The translations under genes were made by a program, and so were the position numbers. Positions 8,247 to 17,393 of a stretch of 42,565 nucleotides of DNA are shown in pieces. This DNA comes from Phycisphaerae bacterium (GTDB lineage Bacteria > Planctomycetota > Phycisphaerae > Tepidisphaerales > Tepidisphaeraceae), in the NCBI GenBank assembly GCA_026004655.1, contig BPJO01000024.1, positions 1 through 42,565 of the forward strand, in the 5' to 3' direction. Position 1 is the first letter of the stretch. The number at the start of each line of letters is the position of its first letter. Below the pieces are notes generated by a model, which saw only the letters and a list, made by a program, of their open reading frames with translations, searched no databases and was not told the origin of the DNA.

Positions 8247-11200
8247 ATGAAGCAGCCCGATTCGCTGAACACGCGTGATCGTTCGGTCGACCCCTGTTTT
8301 GAACCCCTTGAATCTCGTTGTTTGCTGTCTGTTTCGAGCACTTATTGGGACGTCACGACGAGTAGTTATCTCGGTGGATCGGCCAATGATGATTCGGTCC
8401 GTGGTGCCGTGGTTCAGCCCGACGGGACCATCGTCCTGGCTGCGAATATCAGTGACGCCAATCCGGGGGGACTCACTCCCATCCTACTGAATGGTGCATC
8501 ACCCACGAGTAGCGGCGCCCTGATCAGACTCGCCGGGGACGGAAAAACGGTCCTGTCGATCACCCGTTTGAGTAGCAAAGTTTTGGATCTGAGCAACGAT
8601 TCTTCCGGGAACCTGTACGTGGCCATGTGGACCGATGGGGTAGCAAAACTGACCCCGGATGCGAGCAGCTTGATCTGGAGTAAAAGCCCCAGCGCTTTAG
8701 GGTTTTCTAATGTCCAGCGGGTTGATGCCGGGCCTCTAGGCTATAGCGTCGTCCTGGGCGGAGGAACTCTCGACGCGGAAAACACCCTGGGGGACTGGGT
8801 TCAAACCTATGACCCTCAAGGCAACGTATTGAGCACCATCAGTAATTCTCGTTGGAAAAACGACGTTACGATCGACGAAACCAGCCAGACGGTGATTTAT
8901 CTCGGGTATCGTAACGCTACCGACTCGGCCAGCGGGTTGCCCGTGCAAATCAGCTATTACCGTGGGCACGCGTATGACGGAACGATCAAGTATACAGGAT
9001 ATGATTTTTCTGCCGATCAGAACGCACCCAATTATCTCAACGCAGCGACCAATAATATGGCAGATACCCGGGGGTACCGGGCCGAAATCGGTGAAGACGG
9101 AAAACTTTATCTCGGTTTTGAGTCTGCGGGTGGGAACTTTCTTTTCCGATATGACCCGTTCAACTCCACGCAACCGGTAGCACTGGCGGGTGGAGACGCC
9201 TTTCAGTCTACCTACGGCGTTGTCGATTCGCATCTGACGATCGTTGGTCGGTATGACCCGGGGACGGGTGCTTTTTTGGGTGCGCAGGAACTCGTGGGTA
9301 GACTTCCTGACGGGAGTGTAAATACGGTTCGAATGGTCGGTGGAACACTGGCTGCCGATGCCGACGGACGCGTTTATGTAGGCGGAATCGCCGCATGGGG
9401 ATTACCCATCCCCGGGAATCCCTCGTATGTCCACGATCCGGCGCGTCCTGGTTTCAACCCGGGATCCGCTAATGATTATCTTGGGGGATCTTATCTTTGG
9501 ATTTTAGAACCGGATCTGACACAACGTGCCTACGCAACCCGTCTGTCTTCATCCGGAACCACCCGTGCTCTAGCAGCCCACACCACGGCGAGCGGAACAC
9601 GAGTCGTATTCGGTGGAGATACGACCAACGGTTTGTACACGCTCGACGCAACCCAACCTGTTCGAAATGGATCACAAGACGGGTTCTTTGCCGTTATTAC
9701 GGATTCCGACGGCACTCCGGGAAACTCGGCTCCTCAAGCCAGTTTCACCTCTCAGACTCTCGCCAGCAACGAATCTTCTTACACCCTTCGGTTCACCGCT
9801 TCGGCTACGGATCCGGATAATGACTCGCTAACCTATTACTGGAACTTCGGTGATGGAACCACTGCCGTGGGGACGACCGTCGATAAACCGTTTTCATCCA
9901 GCGGGACTTATAACGTCGTCCTGACCGTCCGAGACGGTCGTGGCGGATACAGTCAGGATTGGCTGAAACTCGGTCCTCCTTCGCCAGTCATTAAGGTCAA
10001 TTTCGGGACCGGTATGGCCCCGGTTGAAGTTCAATTCGATGCCTCCGCTTCAAGTGCAGTGGGGTACACCCCGTCGGAATTGACTTACGAGTGGGATTTT
10101 GGTGACGGTTCGACTGCTCAGGGCATCGCACCGACTCATACATACACCCGTGGGGGGATTTACACCATAACGTTGAAGGCTACGAATCCGCTTGGTGTTT
10201 CCACCAGGACTCATTATGTTCTGGGAATTGCTAAACGTACGGGTTACTCCAAACGACTCGATCTGAACACGAGTACCAGTACGACCGCACCCGGTTACAT
10301 CGGGGTACCCCTTTCCGTTTACAGTCCTGCTACCGGATACGGGTGGCAGACCGTCACTCAGGATTACAACGCCTCGCGGTTCACCACAGAAGATCCTCTT
10401 TACGGGGATTATCACGAGTTCGCAAAATATCCCACGTCCAAACAGGACGGAACATTCCTGATCGACGTTCCCAACGGAACCTACACCGTCATCCTGAGGT
10501 TCGGGCACAAAGACAGTCATTCTTTCGGCGGTGTCATCGCTGAGGGGTTACGCGAAACATCTCCGATTTCGGTCGAAAATAACGGGACAGCCACCGCTGT
10601 ATTCACGACGACCGTGACAGACGGTCAGCTTGACCTGACCTTCATCCGAGAATGGTGGTTTATCAGCGCCATCGAGGTGCTCGACGTCGGTAACGCCGAA
10701 GCCGATGATCCCACCGCTAGCTTCAGGGTCGATCCGATCGGCCCTGTCGCGCCGACTGACGTGCGTTTTGACGCAACCGGCGGCGATCCGACAGCTAACT
10801 TGTCCTACAACTGGAACTTAGGAAACGGTCAGACCGCCAACACCCCCGTTGTACGCAGTCAATATCCCGTGTCAGGTACTTTCAACGTGTCGCTGACGGT
10901 CACAGGAGGAACCAGCAACCGTATCGTCAGCTTCGGTGGAGATATGATCCAGACCAATACTCCTCTGACCGGGATCCGTGGTATACGCAACACGGACCTG
11001 GATAACGACGGACAGGCCGATGATACGACCGCTCATGTCCCTCTGGGTATTGACCGTAACTCGGCGATGCTCTACCTCGCAGACCCCTCCGCAAGAATAT
11101 ACGGTGGGATCTCCAACATCCAACGGGATAATCCCACCGGATCGCAGTCCTTCTCCTCGGCCAATTTGATCAATAATACCGCGGGCGATTATCTCGAGCT

Positions 11201-14200
11201 CCGTGACCAACCCAGCGGAATCACAGACCAAGTCTCTCGAAGCCTGCTCCTGTGGCGCAAGGAAAACTTCGAAAACGGTGCCCATGCTCAGCGTGTTAGC
11301 TTCGGCACCACGGGTTCCCTTTCGCTCGATCTCGCAAGAATGGAGAACCTCACCGGACGGTGGGTCATTCGCAACGGTGACACGTTTTACATCTCCGCAG
11401 CCACATTTACCGGGTCTGGTATCAAGAACATCAACCCCAACAGCACCACCTGGGCTGTTTATGTCCCCTCCGGTCCTCTGGTCCCGAACTTCGATCAGAA
11501 TAATGCGACGTTCTCCACTGTTACGTTTGACAACGTTCAGGCCGTCGGCGTGTTCCTGGAACGCGACGGTGGACCTGCTGCTCGAGTCTGGTACCAGATC
11601 CGTGCGTTCAACGTCGATGCGACGCTGAATCCCGTTAACTACGCTTTAATCGTCAGCGCCCCCCCTCCGAGTGTGTCCGTACTGAGCACGGATCCCACAG
11701 CCACCGAAGCCGAGCAAACCTCAGGGCGATTCCTGATCACTCGCAGCGGGAACACGACCGATCCTTTGACCGTTTATTATTCACTCAGCGGAACGGCTTC
11801 GGAAAGTGATTACACTTCTTCCCCTGCTTGGACCGGAACGGTCACTATTCCCGCTGGTTCGGCCTCCGTTGAGGTAACCATTGTCCCGACGGACGATTCG
11901 ATCATCGAAGGAACCGAATCCCTGATTCTTACCCTTACCGAAGTCGAAGCCTATACCCTGGGCGCCTCATCATCGGCCAGCATCAGTATTACTGATAACG
12001 ATGGTTTCCTCGAAGCGCCTACAGGACTTTCGGCAACGACCGTCTCTTCTAGACGAATTAATCTTTCCTGGACAGACAACGCCGCGTCCGAAACAGGATT
12101 CCGGGTCGAACGGCAGACCAACGGTGGGATGTGGGAACTGATTGCGTCCTTGCCAGCCGACTCATCCTCTTTTGTCGACGCGTCTGTCACCGGGGGCAAC
12201 ACGTACCGTTATCGGGTACAGGCATTCGACTCGATCCTCCTGTCGGATTACTCCAATATCGCAGTAGCGTCCACACCTGCGGTCGTGATAGACGACATCT
12301 TCAATACGAATCAGACCTCATTATGGGATTTCCTCGGTTACGGTACGGTCGGAAACCCCACAGAAGATTACCTCGCTGCCGGTGTGACCAAATCGGGATT
12401 CGGTGGTCATGACGGAGTACTCCGTGCCAAAGGTTACCACGTGGGCACGTCAGGCCAGCAGGCGGCGATCAATTATCGATCCTTCTCACGACAGGACATT
12501 CGGGGGAGCCTGTTTAGCACCACGGGTATCCACGCCTCGACCGCGACCACGGTTCGGCTAGCCGTACGTTATGACAACGGTAACGGTCCGCTGTGGGCGG
12601 TATCCGGACAAAGTATCCGAACCAGCAACACTACCGTTACTTCCCCCATTCCGGGAAGCTGGAATCTCTCCTCTTTCGACTGGTACGCACTGGATACGAA
12701 CAATCTTCTGAGCATCGGTTCAGCGGTTGATGCCTCTGTCGTTTTAAAATACGCAAATGCGATCGGTGGATACAGTCGAACAGGCGTCGGATCCTACCAA
12801 GCGGACCAGATGGGACAATACGATTCGATGACCCTTAGCGTCGGCGTGCCCAGTCCTGTCGGAAATCTCATCGGAACCTCGGTATCACCGACGAGTGTGA
12901 ATGTGACTTGGCTCGATCTGGCTGAGACCGAAACCGGCTACCGTATTGAACGATCCATCGACGGTGTCAATTATACCGTTCTAGCGGCTCTTTCAGCCGA
13001 TTCTACAAGTTATTCAGACACATCAGTTAATCCCGAGACGTCTTATTACTATCGAGTGACAGCAACCGGATCGTCGGGCGACTCGGACGGAGTCATCACT
13101 CAAGTGACTACCCTGCCCGCGTTACCGGCTGGACCGACGAGTGCATCAGCCGTTGCATTATCCCCGAACGTTGTTCAAGTCACCTGGTCGGACAATTCCA
13201 ACAATGAAACCGGATTCATCGTTGAACGATCTTTGGACGGAGTGAACTTCTTTTTGCAGGCAACCGTCGCTGCCAACGTCACCTCGTACAATGATTCGAG
13301 CGTCATTGAAGGTCAGACCTATATCTACCGTGTTACCGCATTCAACAGTTACGGACACTCCACACATTCTCAAACGGATGCGGTCACCGTACCCTATAGC
13401 ATCCCCGCAGCACCAACCGGTCTGACAGCAACTGCCGTTTCGACCACTTCGGTGGAGCTGATCTGGAACGATAATTCGTCGAATGAAACCGGATTTAGAA
13501 TCGAGAGATCCACAGACGCAGTACAATTCACCACAGTGTCAACTGTCCCGGCCGGGCAGACTTCCTTCACTGACACAGGGTTGTCACCCCGCACCACTTA
13601 TTACTACCGTCTGCAAGCGACCGGACCCGGAGGAAGCTCAGACTACAGTAATCTTGTTTCGATCACGACGCCGATTGAATATGTCACACTGATTGATCAA
13701 ACCTTTACATCCAACACCACGTCCCAGTGGAGTATCACTGGATATGGAACACGCGGAAATCCGACTCGTGACTATATCAAAGCGGGTGTGACCAAAGGTG
13801 GTTTCAGCGGACATGACGGGTTGATGCGTGTCAAAGCCTATCACGTCGGAGGGACTTCTTCGGATCAGGCGGCGATTCTGTATCGAACGTTTTCCCTGAC
13901 AGACCTCAGTTACGGTCAGTTCAGCACCACCGGTATCCATGCCGCCTTGGCAAGGTCAGAGGCCAGACTGGTGATCCTCTACGACACGGGTTCGGGTATG
14001 CAGTTTGCTGTGTCCGGTGAATCCGTACGTACCAGTACCGGTACTTCTACGCCCGTCCCCGGGGTGTGGGATCTTTCGTCATTCACTTGGTATGCCATCA
14101 GTTCGTCCGGACCCGCCTTGCTCGAACCGAACTCAGGATCCATGCTGGACCCCGGAGTTGTACTTCGTCATGCCGTCGGGACGGGAATCTATTCTAAAGT

Positions 14201-14270
14201 TACCGAAATTACTTGGGGTGCGGATTACATGGCACAAATTGACTCTTTCAAACTCACCGCAGGTACCTGA
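8247..14270 (+). CDS. Giant multidomain surface protein (LEPR-type signal, PKD, Calx-beta, FN3 and duplicated C-terminal module)
   Basis: A 2007-residue exported protein starting at the ATG at 8247, which has AGAGGAGA eight bases upstream; the longer GTG start at 8208 has no such site. Residues 18-28 (FEPLESRCLLS) match the planctomycete LEPR-x-LL N-terminal signal. Order: a repetitive beta-rich, probably propeller-like region (about 30-490); PKD 1 (493-569, YYWNFGDGTT); PKD 2 (577-651, YEWDFGDGST); a malectin-like segment (661-814); PKD 3 (817-896, diverged: YNWNLGNGQT); an unassigned part (897-1139); Calx-beta (1141-1252, ending SISITDND); FN3 1 (1254-1345); module A (1347-1533); FN3 2-4 (about 1534-1808); module B (1813-2007). 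Modules A and B are clear copies of each other. No C-terminal PEP-CTERM or sortase signal is present. Likely role: adhesion, matrix or glycan binding at the cell surface. It is monocistronic. Confidence 0.88.
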   Translation: MKQPDSLNTRDRSVDPCFEPLESRCLLSVSSTYWDVTTSSYLGGSANDDSVRGAVVQPDGTIVLAANISDANPGGLTPILLNGASPTSSGALIRLAGDGKTVLSITRLSSKVLDLSNDSSGNLYVAMWTDGVAKLTPDASSLIWSKSPSALGFSNVQRVDAGPLGYSVVLGGGTLDAENTLGDWVQTYDPQGNVLSTISNSRWKNDVTIDETSQTVIYLGYRNATDSASGLPVQISYYRGHAYDGTIKYTGYDFSADQNAPNYLNAATNNMADTRGYRAEIGEDGKLYLGFESAGGNFLFRYDPFNSTQPVALAGGDAFQSTYGVVDSHLTIVGRYDPGTGAFLGAQELVGRLPDGSVNTVRMVGGTLAADADGRVYVGGIAAWGLPIPGNPSYVHDPARPGFNPGSANDYLGGSYLWILEPDLTQRAYATRLSSSGTTRALAAHTTASGTRVVFGGDTTNGLYTLDATQPVRNGSQDGFFAVITDSDGTPGNSAPQASFTSQTLASNESSYTLRFTASATDPDNDSLTYYWNFGDGTTAVGTTVDKPFSSSGTYNVVLTVRDGRGGYSQDWLKLGPPSPVIKVNFGTGMAPVEVQFDASASSAVGYTPSELTYEWDFGDGSTAQGIAPTHTYTRGGIYTITLKATNPLGVSTRTHYVLGIAKRTGYSKRLDLNTSTSTTAPGYIGVPLSVYSPATGYGWQTVTQDYNASRFTTEDPLYGDYHEFAKYPTSKQDGTFLIDVPNGTYTVILRFGHKDSHSFGGVIAEGLRETSPISVENNGTATAVFTTTVTDGQLDLTFIREWWFISAIEVLDVGNAEADDPTASFRVDPIGPVAPTDVRFDATGGDPTANLSYNWNLGNGQTANTPVVRSQYPVSGTFNVSLTVTGGTSNRIVSFGGDMIQTNTPLTGIRGIRNTDLDNDGQADDTTAHVPLGIDRNSAMLYLADPSARIYGGISNIQRDNPTGSQSFSSANLINNTAGDYLELRDQPSGITDQVSRSLLLWRKENFENGAHAQRVSFGTTGSLSLDLARMENLTGRWVIRNGDTFYISAATFTGSGIKNINPNSTTWAVYVPSGPLVPNFDQNNATFSTVTFDNVQAVGVFLERDGGPAARVWYQIRAFNVDATLNPVNYALIVSAPPPSVSVLSTDPTATEAEQTSGRFLITRSGNTTDPLTVYYSLSGTASESDYTSSPAWTGTVTIPAGSASVEVTIVPTDDSIIEGTESLILTLTEVEAYTLGASSSASISITDNDGFLEAPTGLSATTVSSRRINLSWTDNAASETGFRVERQTNGGMWELIASLPADSSSFVDASVTGGNTYRYRVQAFDSILLSDYSNIAVASTPAVVIDDIFNTNQTSLWDFLGYGTVGNPTEDYLAAGVTKSGFGGHDGVLRAKGYHVGTSGQQAAINYRSFSRQDIRGSLFSTTGIHASTATTVRLAVRYDNGNGPLWAVSGQSIRTSNTTVTSPIPGSWNLSSFDWYALDTNNLLSIGSAVDASVVLKYANAIGGYSRTGVGSYQADQMGQYDSMTLSVGVPSPVGNLIGTSVSPTSVNVTWLDLAETETGYRIERSIDGVNYTVLAALSADSTSYSDTSVNPETSYYYRVTATGSSGDSDGVITQVTTLPALPAGPTSASAVALSPNVVQVTWSDNSNNETGFIVERSLDGVNFFLQATVAANVTSYNDSSVIEGQTYIYRVTAFNSYGHSTHSQTDAVTVPYSIPAAPTGLTATAVSTTSVELIWNDNSSNETGFRIERSTDAVQFTTVSTVPAGQTSFTDTGLSPRTTYYYRLQATGPGGSSDYSNLVSITTPIEYVTLIDQTFTSNTTSQWSITGYGTRGNPTRDYIKAGVTKGGFSGHDGLMRVKAYHVGGTSSDQAAILYRTFSLTDLSYGQFSTTGIHAALARSEARLVILYDTGSGMQFAVSGESVRTSTGTSTPVPGVWDLSSFTWYAISSSGPALLEPNSGSMLDPGVVLRHAVGTGIYSKVTEITWGADYMAQIDSFKLTAGT

Positions 14271-14350
14271 CATGTTTTGTTGCCTGTCGTCGATAAAGTC
14301 GTGATCCTCATCATCGACCCGTTGGTTAAAATCCTGTTGGGCGATTTGGG

Positions 14351-14378
14351 TTGATCTTGGGGAAAAAGAGTATAAAAT
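14351..14378 (+). promoter_or_regulatory. Candidate promoter of greA
   Basis: TTGATC at 14351-14356 and TAAAAT at 14373-14378 are separated by 16 bases. The -10 lies inside a 7-bp palindrome (AGAGTAT at 14367-14373, ATACTCT at 14377-14383). A start would fall near 14385, exactly where the next hairpin begins. Confidence 0.4.
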
Positions 14379-14384
14379 ACTCTG

Positions 14385-14420
14385 ATCACCGCTCCGCTGT
14401 GGGGCGGTGATTCCTTTTGT
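14385..14420 (+). terminator. GC-rich hairpin with T-rich tail between the surface-protein gene and greA
   Basis: ATCACCGC at 14385-14392 pairs perfectly with GCGGTGAT at 14404-14411, with further CC/GG pairing inside the loop. TTCCTTTT follows. It is 114 bases past the giant gene, which it may terminate. If the promoter just upstream is real, this hairpin would instead form the 5' end of the greA transcript and act as an attenuator. Confidence 0.55.
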
Positions 14421-14464
14421 ATGCCCCGAAAGACCTATTTGGGCTGTCTCTTGGAGAGATTGTT

Positions 14465-14932
14465 ATGCAGATAGTCAGCGCGGAAGAGAAAGCTCGTCTA
14501 GAAGCCAAGCGGGAAGAACTGTACAAGGCCAAAGTAGACGTTCAGGAACGCATTCGTAAGGCCGCTGCACTGGGGGATTTGTCTGAAAACGCGGAATATC
14601 AGTTCGCCAAGGATGAGAACCGCGCTATTGAAAGAGAATTGGCCGAACTTGAGGCCAAATTGAAGAATATTGCGGTAGTTTCGAACGACGATGTGCCGGA
14701 CGGAATGGTCTATCTGGGGCATACCGTTCGATTGCTGGATACCTCGGATGATTCGGAACAATTAGTCCGGATCGTCGGTGAAGCCACCACCCCCGACCCG
14801 AACTCTGACGTGTTGCCGGTATCGGCATCCAGTCCGATGGGCGAAGCACTTTTGAAACGATCCGTCGGAGACATTATTAAGGTTCGTGCGCCCCGGGGCA
14901 CGCTGGAGTTCAAGATTCTCGAAATATTGTGA
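14465..14932 (+). CDS. greA: Transcription elongation factor GreA
   Basis: A 155-residue GreA, close to the usual 158. The N-terminal coiled coil (about 5-75) contains LEAKREELYKAKVDVQERI and the LGDLSENAEYQFAKDENRAI segment, whose acidic tip residues (the Asp and Glu of GDLSENAEY) enter the RNA polymerase secondary channel and trigger cleavage of backtracked RNA. The C-terminal FKBP-like domain ends with ASPMGEALLKRSVGDII and LEFKILEIL. GGAGAG lies seven bases before the ATG at 14465; the upstream in-frame ATG at 14417 falls in the hairpin and is unlikely. A tRNA-Thr gene follows 64 bases downstream. Confidence 0.95.
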   Translation: MQIVSAEEKARLEAKREELYKAKVDVQERIRKAAALGDLSENAEYQFAKDENRAIERELAELEAKLKNIAVVSNDDVPDGMVYLGHTVRLLDTSDDSEQLVRIVGEATTPDPNSDVLPVSASSPMGEALLKRSVGDIIKVRAPRGTLEFKILEIL

Positions 14933-14996
14933 TCTTTTTCTCCGGAAGTCGAAGAATATCCGTGCATCGGGATTCCGGTTAATATAAAGGATGTCT

Positions 14997-15069
14997 GCCG
15001 CCGTAGCTCAATTGGCAGAGCACCGGTTTTGTAAACCGGTGGTTGTCGGTTCGACTCCGACCGGCGGCT
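14997..15069 (+). tRNA. tRNA-Thr, anticodon UGU
   Basis: A 73-base cloverleaf. The acceptor stem GCCGCCG (14997-15003) pairs with CGGCGGC (15062-15068), with discriminator T. The D arm has GCTC-AATTGGCA-GAGC, the anticodon stem is CCGGT/ACCGG around loop TTTGTAA, and the T arm is GTCGG-TTCGACT-CCGAC. The anticodon TGT is at 15030-15032, so it reads ACA and probably other Thr codons by wobble. The 3' CCA is not encoded. Confidence 0.97.
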
Positions 15070-15440
15070 TTGTGACACCAGTTTCCCGCTGAAATCCAGC
15101 TTTTTGATCCACACTCGACCGTATTAATACTTTCCCTGCAGGTCGGTACAAAGAAAGTAATCTTTCAAAATCCGGGCATGACGAACGTGCAGCCTCAGGT
15201 CGGCACATCGTGTAGGATCAGTTCCCGGGAAAACACTGGAACGTAAACATCCCACCAAACGGAGCCTTAAGCGAGCTCCAACGAATTTCCGGCGTTCAAC
15301 TCATTCACGATTTGACACGGCAACGCTTCATATCCGGATAAGTCCTGGAAAACTGAACTTACGACGATTATCCGTAACGGATTGACTCGCAGAAATGTTC
15401 CTCTATCCTCTAGGTAACGTTATTGAAGCGAGGAAACCCT
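15070..15440. other. 371-base intergenic region after tRNA-Thr
   Basis: No credible gene on either strand. It holds a weak hairpin with five T residues just after the tRNA (GCTG 15088-15091, CAGC 15097-15100, T 15101-15105), a 10-base palindrome TATCCGGATA at 15331-15340, a small hairpin ATCCG-TAA-CGGAT at 15370-15382 and the promoter listed next. TATCCG occurs in both of the last two sites, so a shared operator is possible. Confidence 0.45.
15382..15409 (+). promoter_or_regulatory. Sigma-70-type promoter of the epimerase gene
   Basis: TTGACT (15382-15387) and TATCCT (15404-15409) are 16 bases apart, and transcription would start near 15416, some 25 bases before the ATG. The ATCCG/CGGAT repeat at 15370-15382 touches the -35 box, where a repressor or activator could bind. 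Confidence 0.5.
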
Positions 15441-16157
15441 ATGCCAGGTCCAATGGATTTTGGAGTTCAGAGCTACTGTTTTCGTGATTTCAAGGAGAAT
15501 GCCGACGTCGCAAAAAAGGTCCGGCAAATCGGGTTGGATAAGATAGAAGTTTGCGCGGTCCATGCTGATTTTTCTGACCCGAATGCGTTCAAGCAGGTCG
15601 TTCAGACATACGCGAATGAGGGCGTTTCGATTATTTCAATCGGTGTTCAGACGTTTACGGGTGATGATTCTGAGGAAGCCTGGTTTGAATGTGCCCGGAT
15701 CGCCGGTGCGAAGCATATTTCAGCGCATTTCAAAATCGATAGCTATCAAAAAGCCATTCCCAAGACGGCTGCGTTGTGTCGAAAGTACGGGATTCGCGTG
15801 GGAATCCATTGTCACGGGGGGTATATGTTCGGAGGAAGTCCTGACGTGATCAGTCATCTGATCGGTCTTGGAGAAGGCCAAATCGGGGTTTGCATTGATA
15901 CTGCCTGGTGTATGCAGATCGGACCGGTCCACGGAAATCCGGTCAAATGGGTGGAGATGTTTGCCGGAAAAATTTTCGGAATTCATTACAAGGACTTTAT
16001 TTTCGATCGCAACGCCATGTGGAAAGACGTCGTGGTTGGAACCGGAAACCTCGATCTGCCTTCATTCGTCAACGCACTCAAAGAGTCTGATTTTGATGGA
16101 ATGTCGGTCATTGAATACGAAGCTGATCCGAGTAATCCCGTTCCCCGCACTGGCTGA
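15441..16157 (+). CDS. Sugar phosphate isomerase/epimerase (TIM barrel), C-terminus frameshifted
   Basis: A xylose-isomerase-like TIM-barrel protein (AP endonuclease family 2 fold) of 238 residues as read. Conserved metal-site regions are visible: the GIHCHGGYMFGGSPDVISHL strand with its His residues, GVCIDTAWCMQ, GIHYKDF and the final MSVIEYEAD with the metal-binding Glu. Family members isomerise or epimerise sugars or inositol derivatives. GCGAGG precedes the ATG. The C-terminus as read is NPVPRTG, but the next frame continues as ALAECVKQMHRLK and stops at 16186-16188. This is what the family expects after NPVP. One extra C in the run 16143-16146 would explain the shift and costs 13 residues. 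A Gfo/Idh oxidoreductase, a frequent partner of this family, lies some 4.5 kb away. Confidence 0.85.
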   Translation: MPGPMDFGVQSYCFRDFKENADVAKKVRQIGLDKIEVCAVHADFSDPNAFKQVVQTYANEGVSIISIGVQTFTGDDSEEAWFECARIAGAKHISAHFKIDSYQKAIPKTAALCRKYGIRVGIHCHGGYMFGGSPDVISHLIGLGEGQIGVCIDTAWCMQIGPVHGNPVKWVEMFAGKIFGIHYKDFIFDRNAMWKDVVVGTGNLDLPSFVNALKESDFDGMSVIEYEADPSNPVPRTG

Positions 16158-16245
16158 GTGTGTTAAACAGATGCATCGTCTAAAGTAAGGTCTGGTTAAC
16201 CGTACCACACGGTCTTTTCATCCAATCGAACTCTTTGACGTAAGA

Positions 16246-16270
16246 TTTTCCTCGATTGAAGCGAGGAAAA
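16246..16270. repeat. 9-bp perfect hairpin between convergent epimerase and tatC genes
   Basis: TTTTCCTCG (16246-16254) pairs with CGAGGAAAA (16262-16270) around a 7-base loop. It lies 30 bases before the tatC stop and could be a two-way transcription end, although no separate T-run follows on either strand. The right arm and loop repeat, base for base over 15 bases, the sequence around the epimerase ribosome site (15424-15438). Confidence 0.5.
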
Positions 16271-16299
16271 TCAATGAAGATCGGGTTCTGTAGAAAAAA

Positions 16300-17265
16300 C
16301 TATCCTTGTTTTTCCGGAGATCGATCGATTCTGGAGGCGGCTAACCATATTCCCAGTTCGAATAACAGGCATAGAGGAACCGTCAGCGCAATGCTGGCGG
16401 TAATCACATCGCCGGGGGTGATCACCGCTGCGACGATCGCCATGATGAAATAAACCATTTTACGCATTCCGCGTAACTGCTGGGGTTCAAGAACCCCAGC
16501 GGTACACAACGCCAGGATGACCAGAGGCATCTGAAAACTGAGCCCGAAAACCACCAGCATTCCCAAAACCAGGTCGATGTATTCGGTCAGCAGGATCTGG
16601 GGAGAGACCAGATTTTCGGGTCCGAACGGGATAACTCTTACTTTCCCGGCCACCATCATTTTTAATCGTTGTTGGGTGGTATCAAACCACATCCCGTAAT
16701 CCGGAGCGTTGGCAGGGTCGCCTGGAACGGTCGGAACTTGGACAAAAGACGCAGGCTGGGTGGTCATTACGGGTGGTGACCCCATGTCGGGTAAAGGGAT
16801 GCTAATACTAAAGGCCATGAAAAACTGGATCGTCCAAGGCAAGACCAGGAAGTAAACGAAGAGTTCTCCTGCAATCAGCAGTGTAAGGCTTAAGGGCACA
16901 TACCTTGTCACCGTTTTTCGTTCATGCGGATAAAGCCCGGCTGCGACGAAAAGCCACAGTTGCCAGAGTATCCAAGGCGACGCCAACACCAACGCCCCGA
17001 TCATGCTGATCTTCAGGTAAACCATGAACCCGTCGGACAGGTTTCCCATGAAAAGCATGGGATTGACTTCGTACTCCTGCATGACCAGCAACAGGGGCCG
17101 ACAGAAAATCGCCAAAACTTCTTTTCCGAAAAACAGACAAACCCCCAAAGCAACCGCAAAACCGGCCAAACCCAGAATCAGTCGTCGACGCAACTCTTCT
17201 AGGTGATCTCCCAGCGTCATGCGGTATTCATCCGGATTGAAAGAATCCAATGAGGTCTGAACCAT
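16300..17265 (-). CDS. tatC: Sec-independent protein translocase TatC, with periplasmic insertion
   Basis: A 321-residue TatC, the multi-spanning receptor for twin-arginine signal peptides in the inner membrane. Hallmarks: MTLGDHLEELRRRLI at 16-30 (the conserved cytoplasmic N-terminus with Glu24), the SPWILWQLWLFVAAGLYPHER stretch at 96-116, and the late FGLSFQMPLVILAL and ITPGDVITASIALTVPLCLLFELG helices. About 60 residues (roughly 158-222, containing many Pro and a Met-rich part) are inserted into the periplasmic loop between helices 3 and 4, which is why it exceeds the usual 240-260. No tatA is next to it. It diverges from the desulfurase gene, with 128 bases between. Confidence 0.95.
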   Translation of the reverse strand: MVQTSLDSFNPDEYRMTLGDHLEELRRRLILGLAGFAVALGVCLFFGKEVLAIFCRPLLLVMQEYEVNPMLFMGNLSDGFMVYLKISMIGALVLASPWILWQLWLFVAAGLYPHERKTVTRYVPLSLTLLIAGELFVYFLVLPWTIQFFMAFSISIPLPDMGSPPVMTTQPASFVQVPTVPGDPANAPDYGMWFDTTQQRLKMMVAGKVRVIPFGPENLVSPQILLTEYIDLVLGMLVVFGLSFQMPLVILALCTAGVLEPQQLRGMRKMVYFIMAIVAAVITPGDVITASIALTVPLCLLFELGIWLAASRIDRSPEKQG

Positions 17266-17393
17266 CGGGCAGGATTGTATCGGTCAGGACCGGGTATCCC
17301 AACTTTCGTGTCCGGCTGTGCCCCCACCCGGTCCACCCGTTTGAACCAAGAATCAGGGTTGTACCGGTTCGAAAAGATGCCTACGATGCAGGT

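Noticed and set aside
8736..9233. 165-residue minus-strand open frame in the giant gene
   Set aside because: Shadow of the large surface-protein frame, which carries recognisable domains over the same bases.
15088..15105. Terminator after tRNA-Thr
   Set aside because: The stem is only 4 bp; the five T residues are suggestive, but I would not call it as a terminator.
16274..16453. Possible small gene starting after the hairpin at 16246-16270 with a GAGGAAA ribosome site
   Set aside because: Its frame runs antisense through the end of tatC and its product has no family; the ribosome site is part of the hairpin arm.
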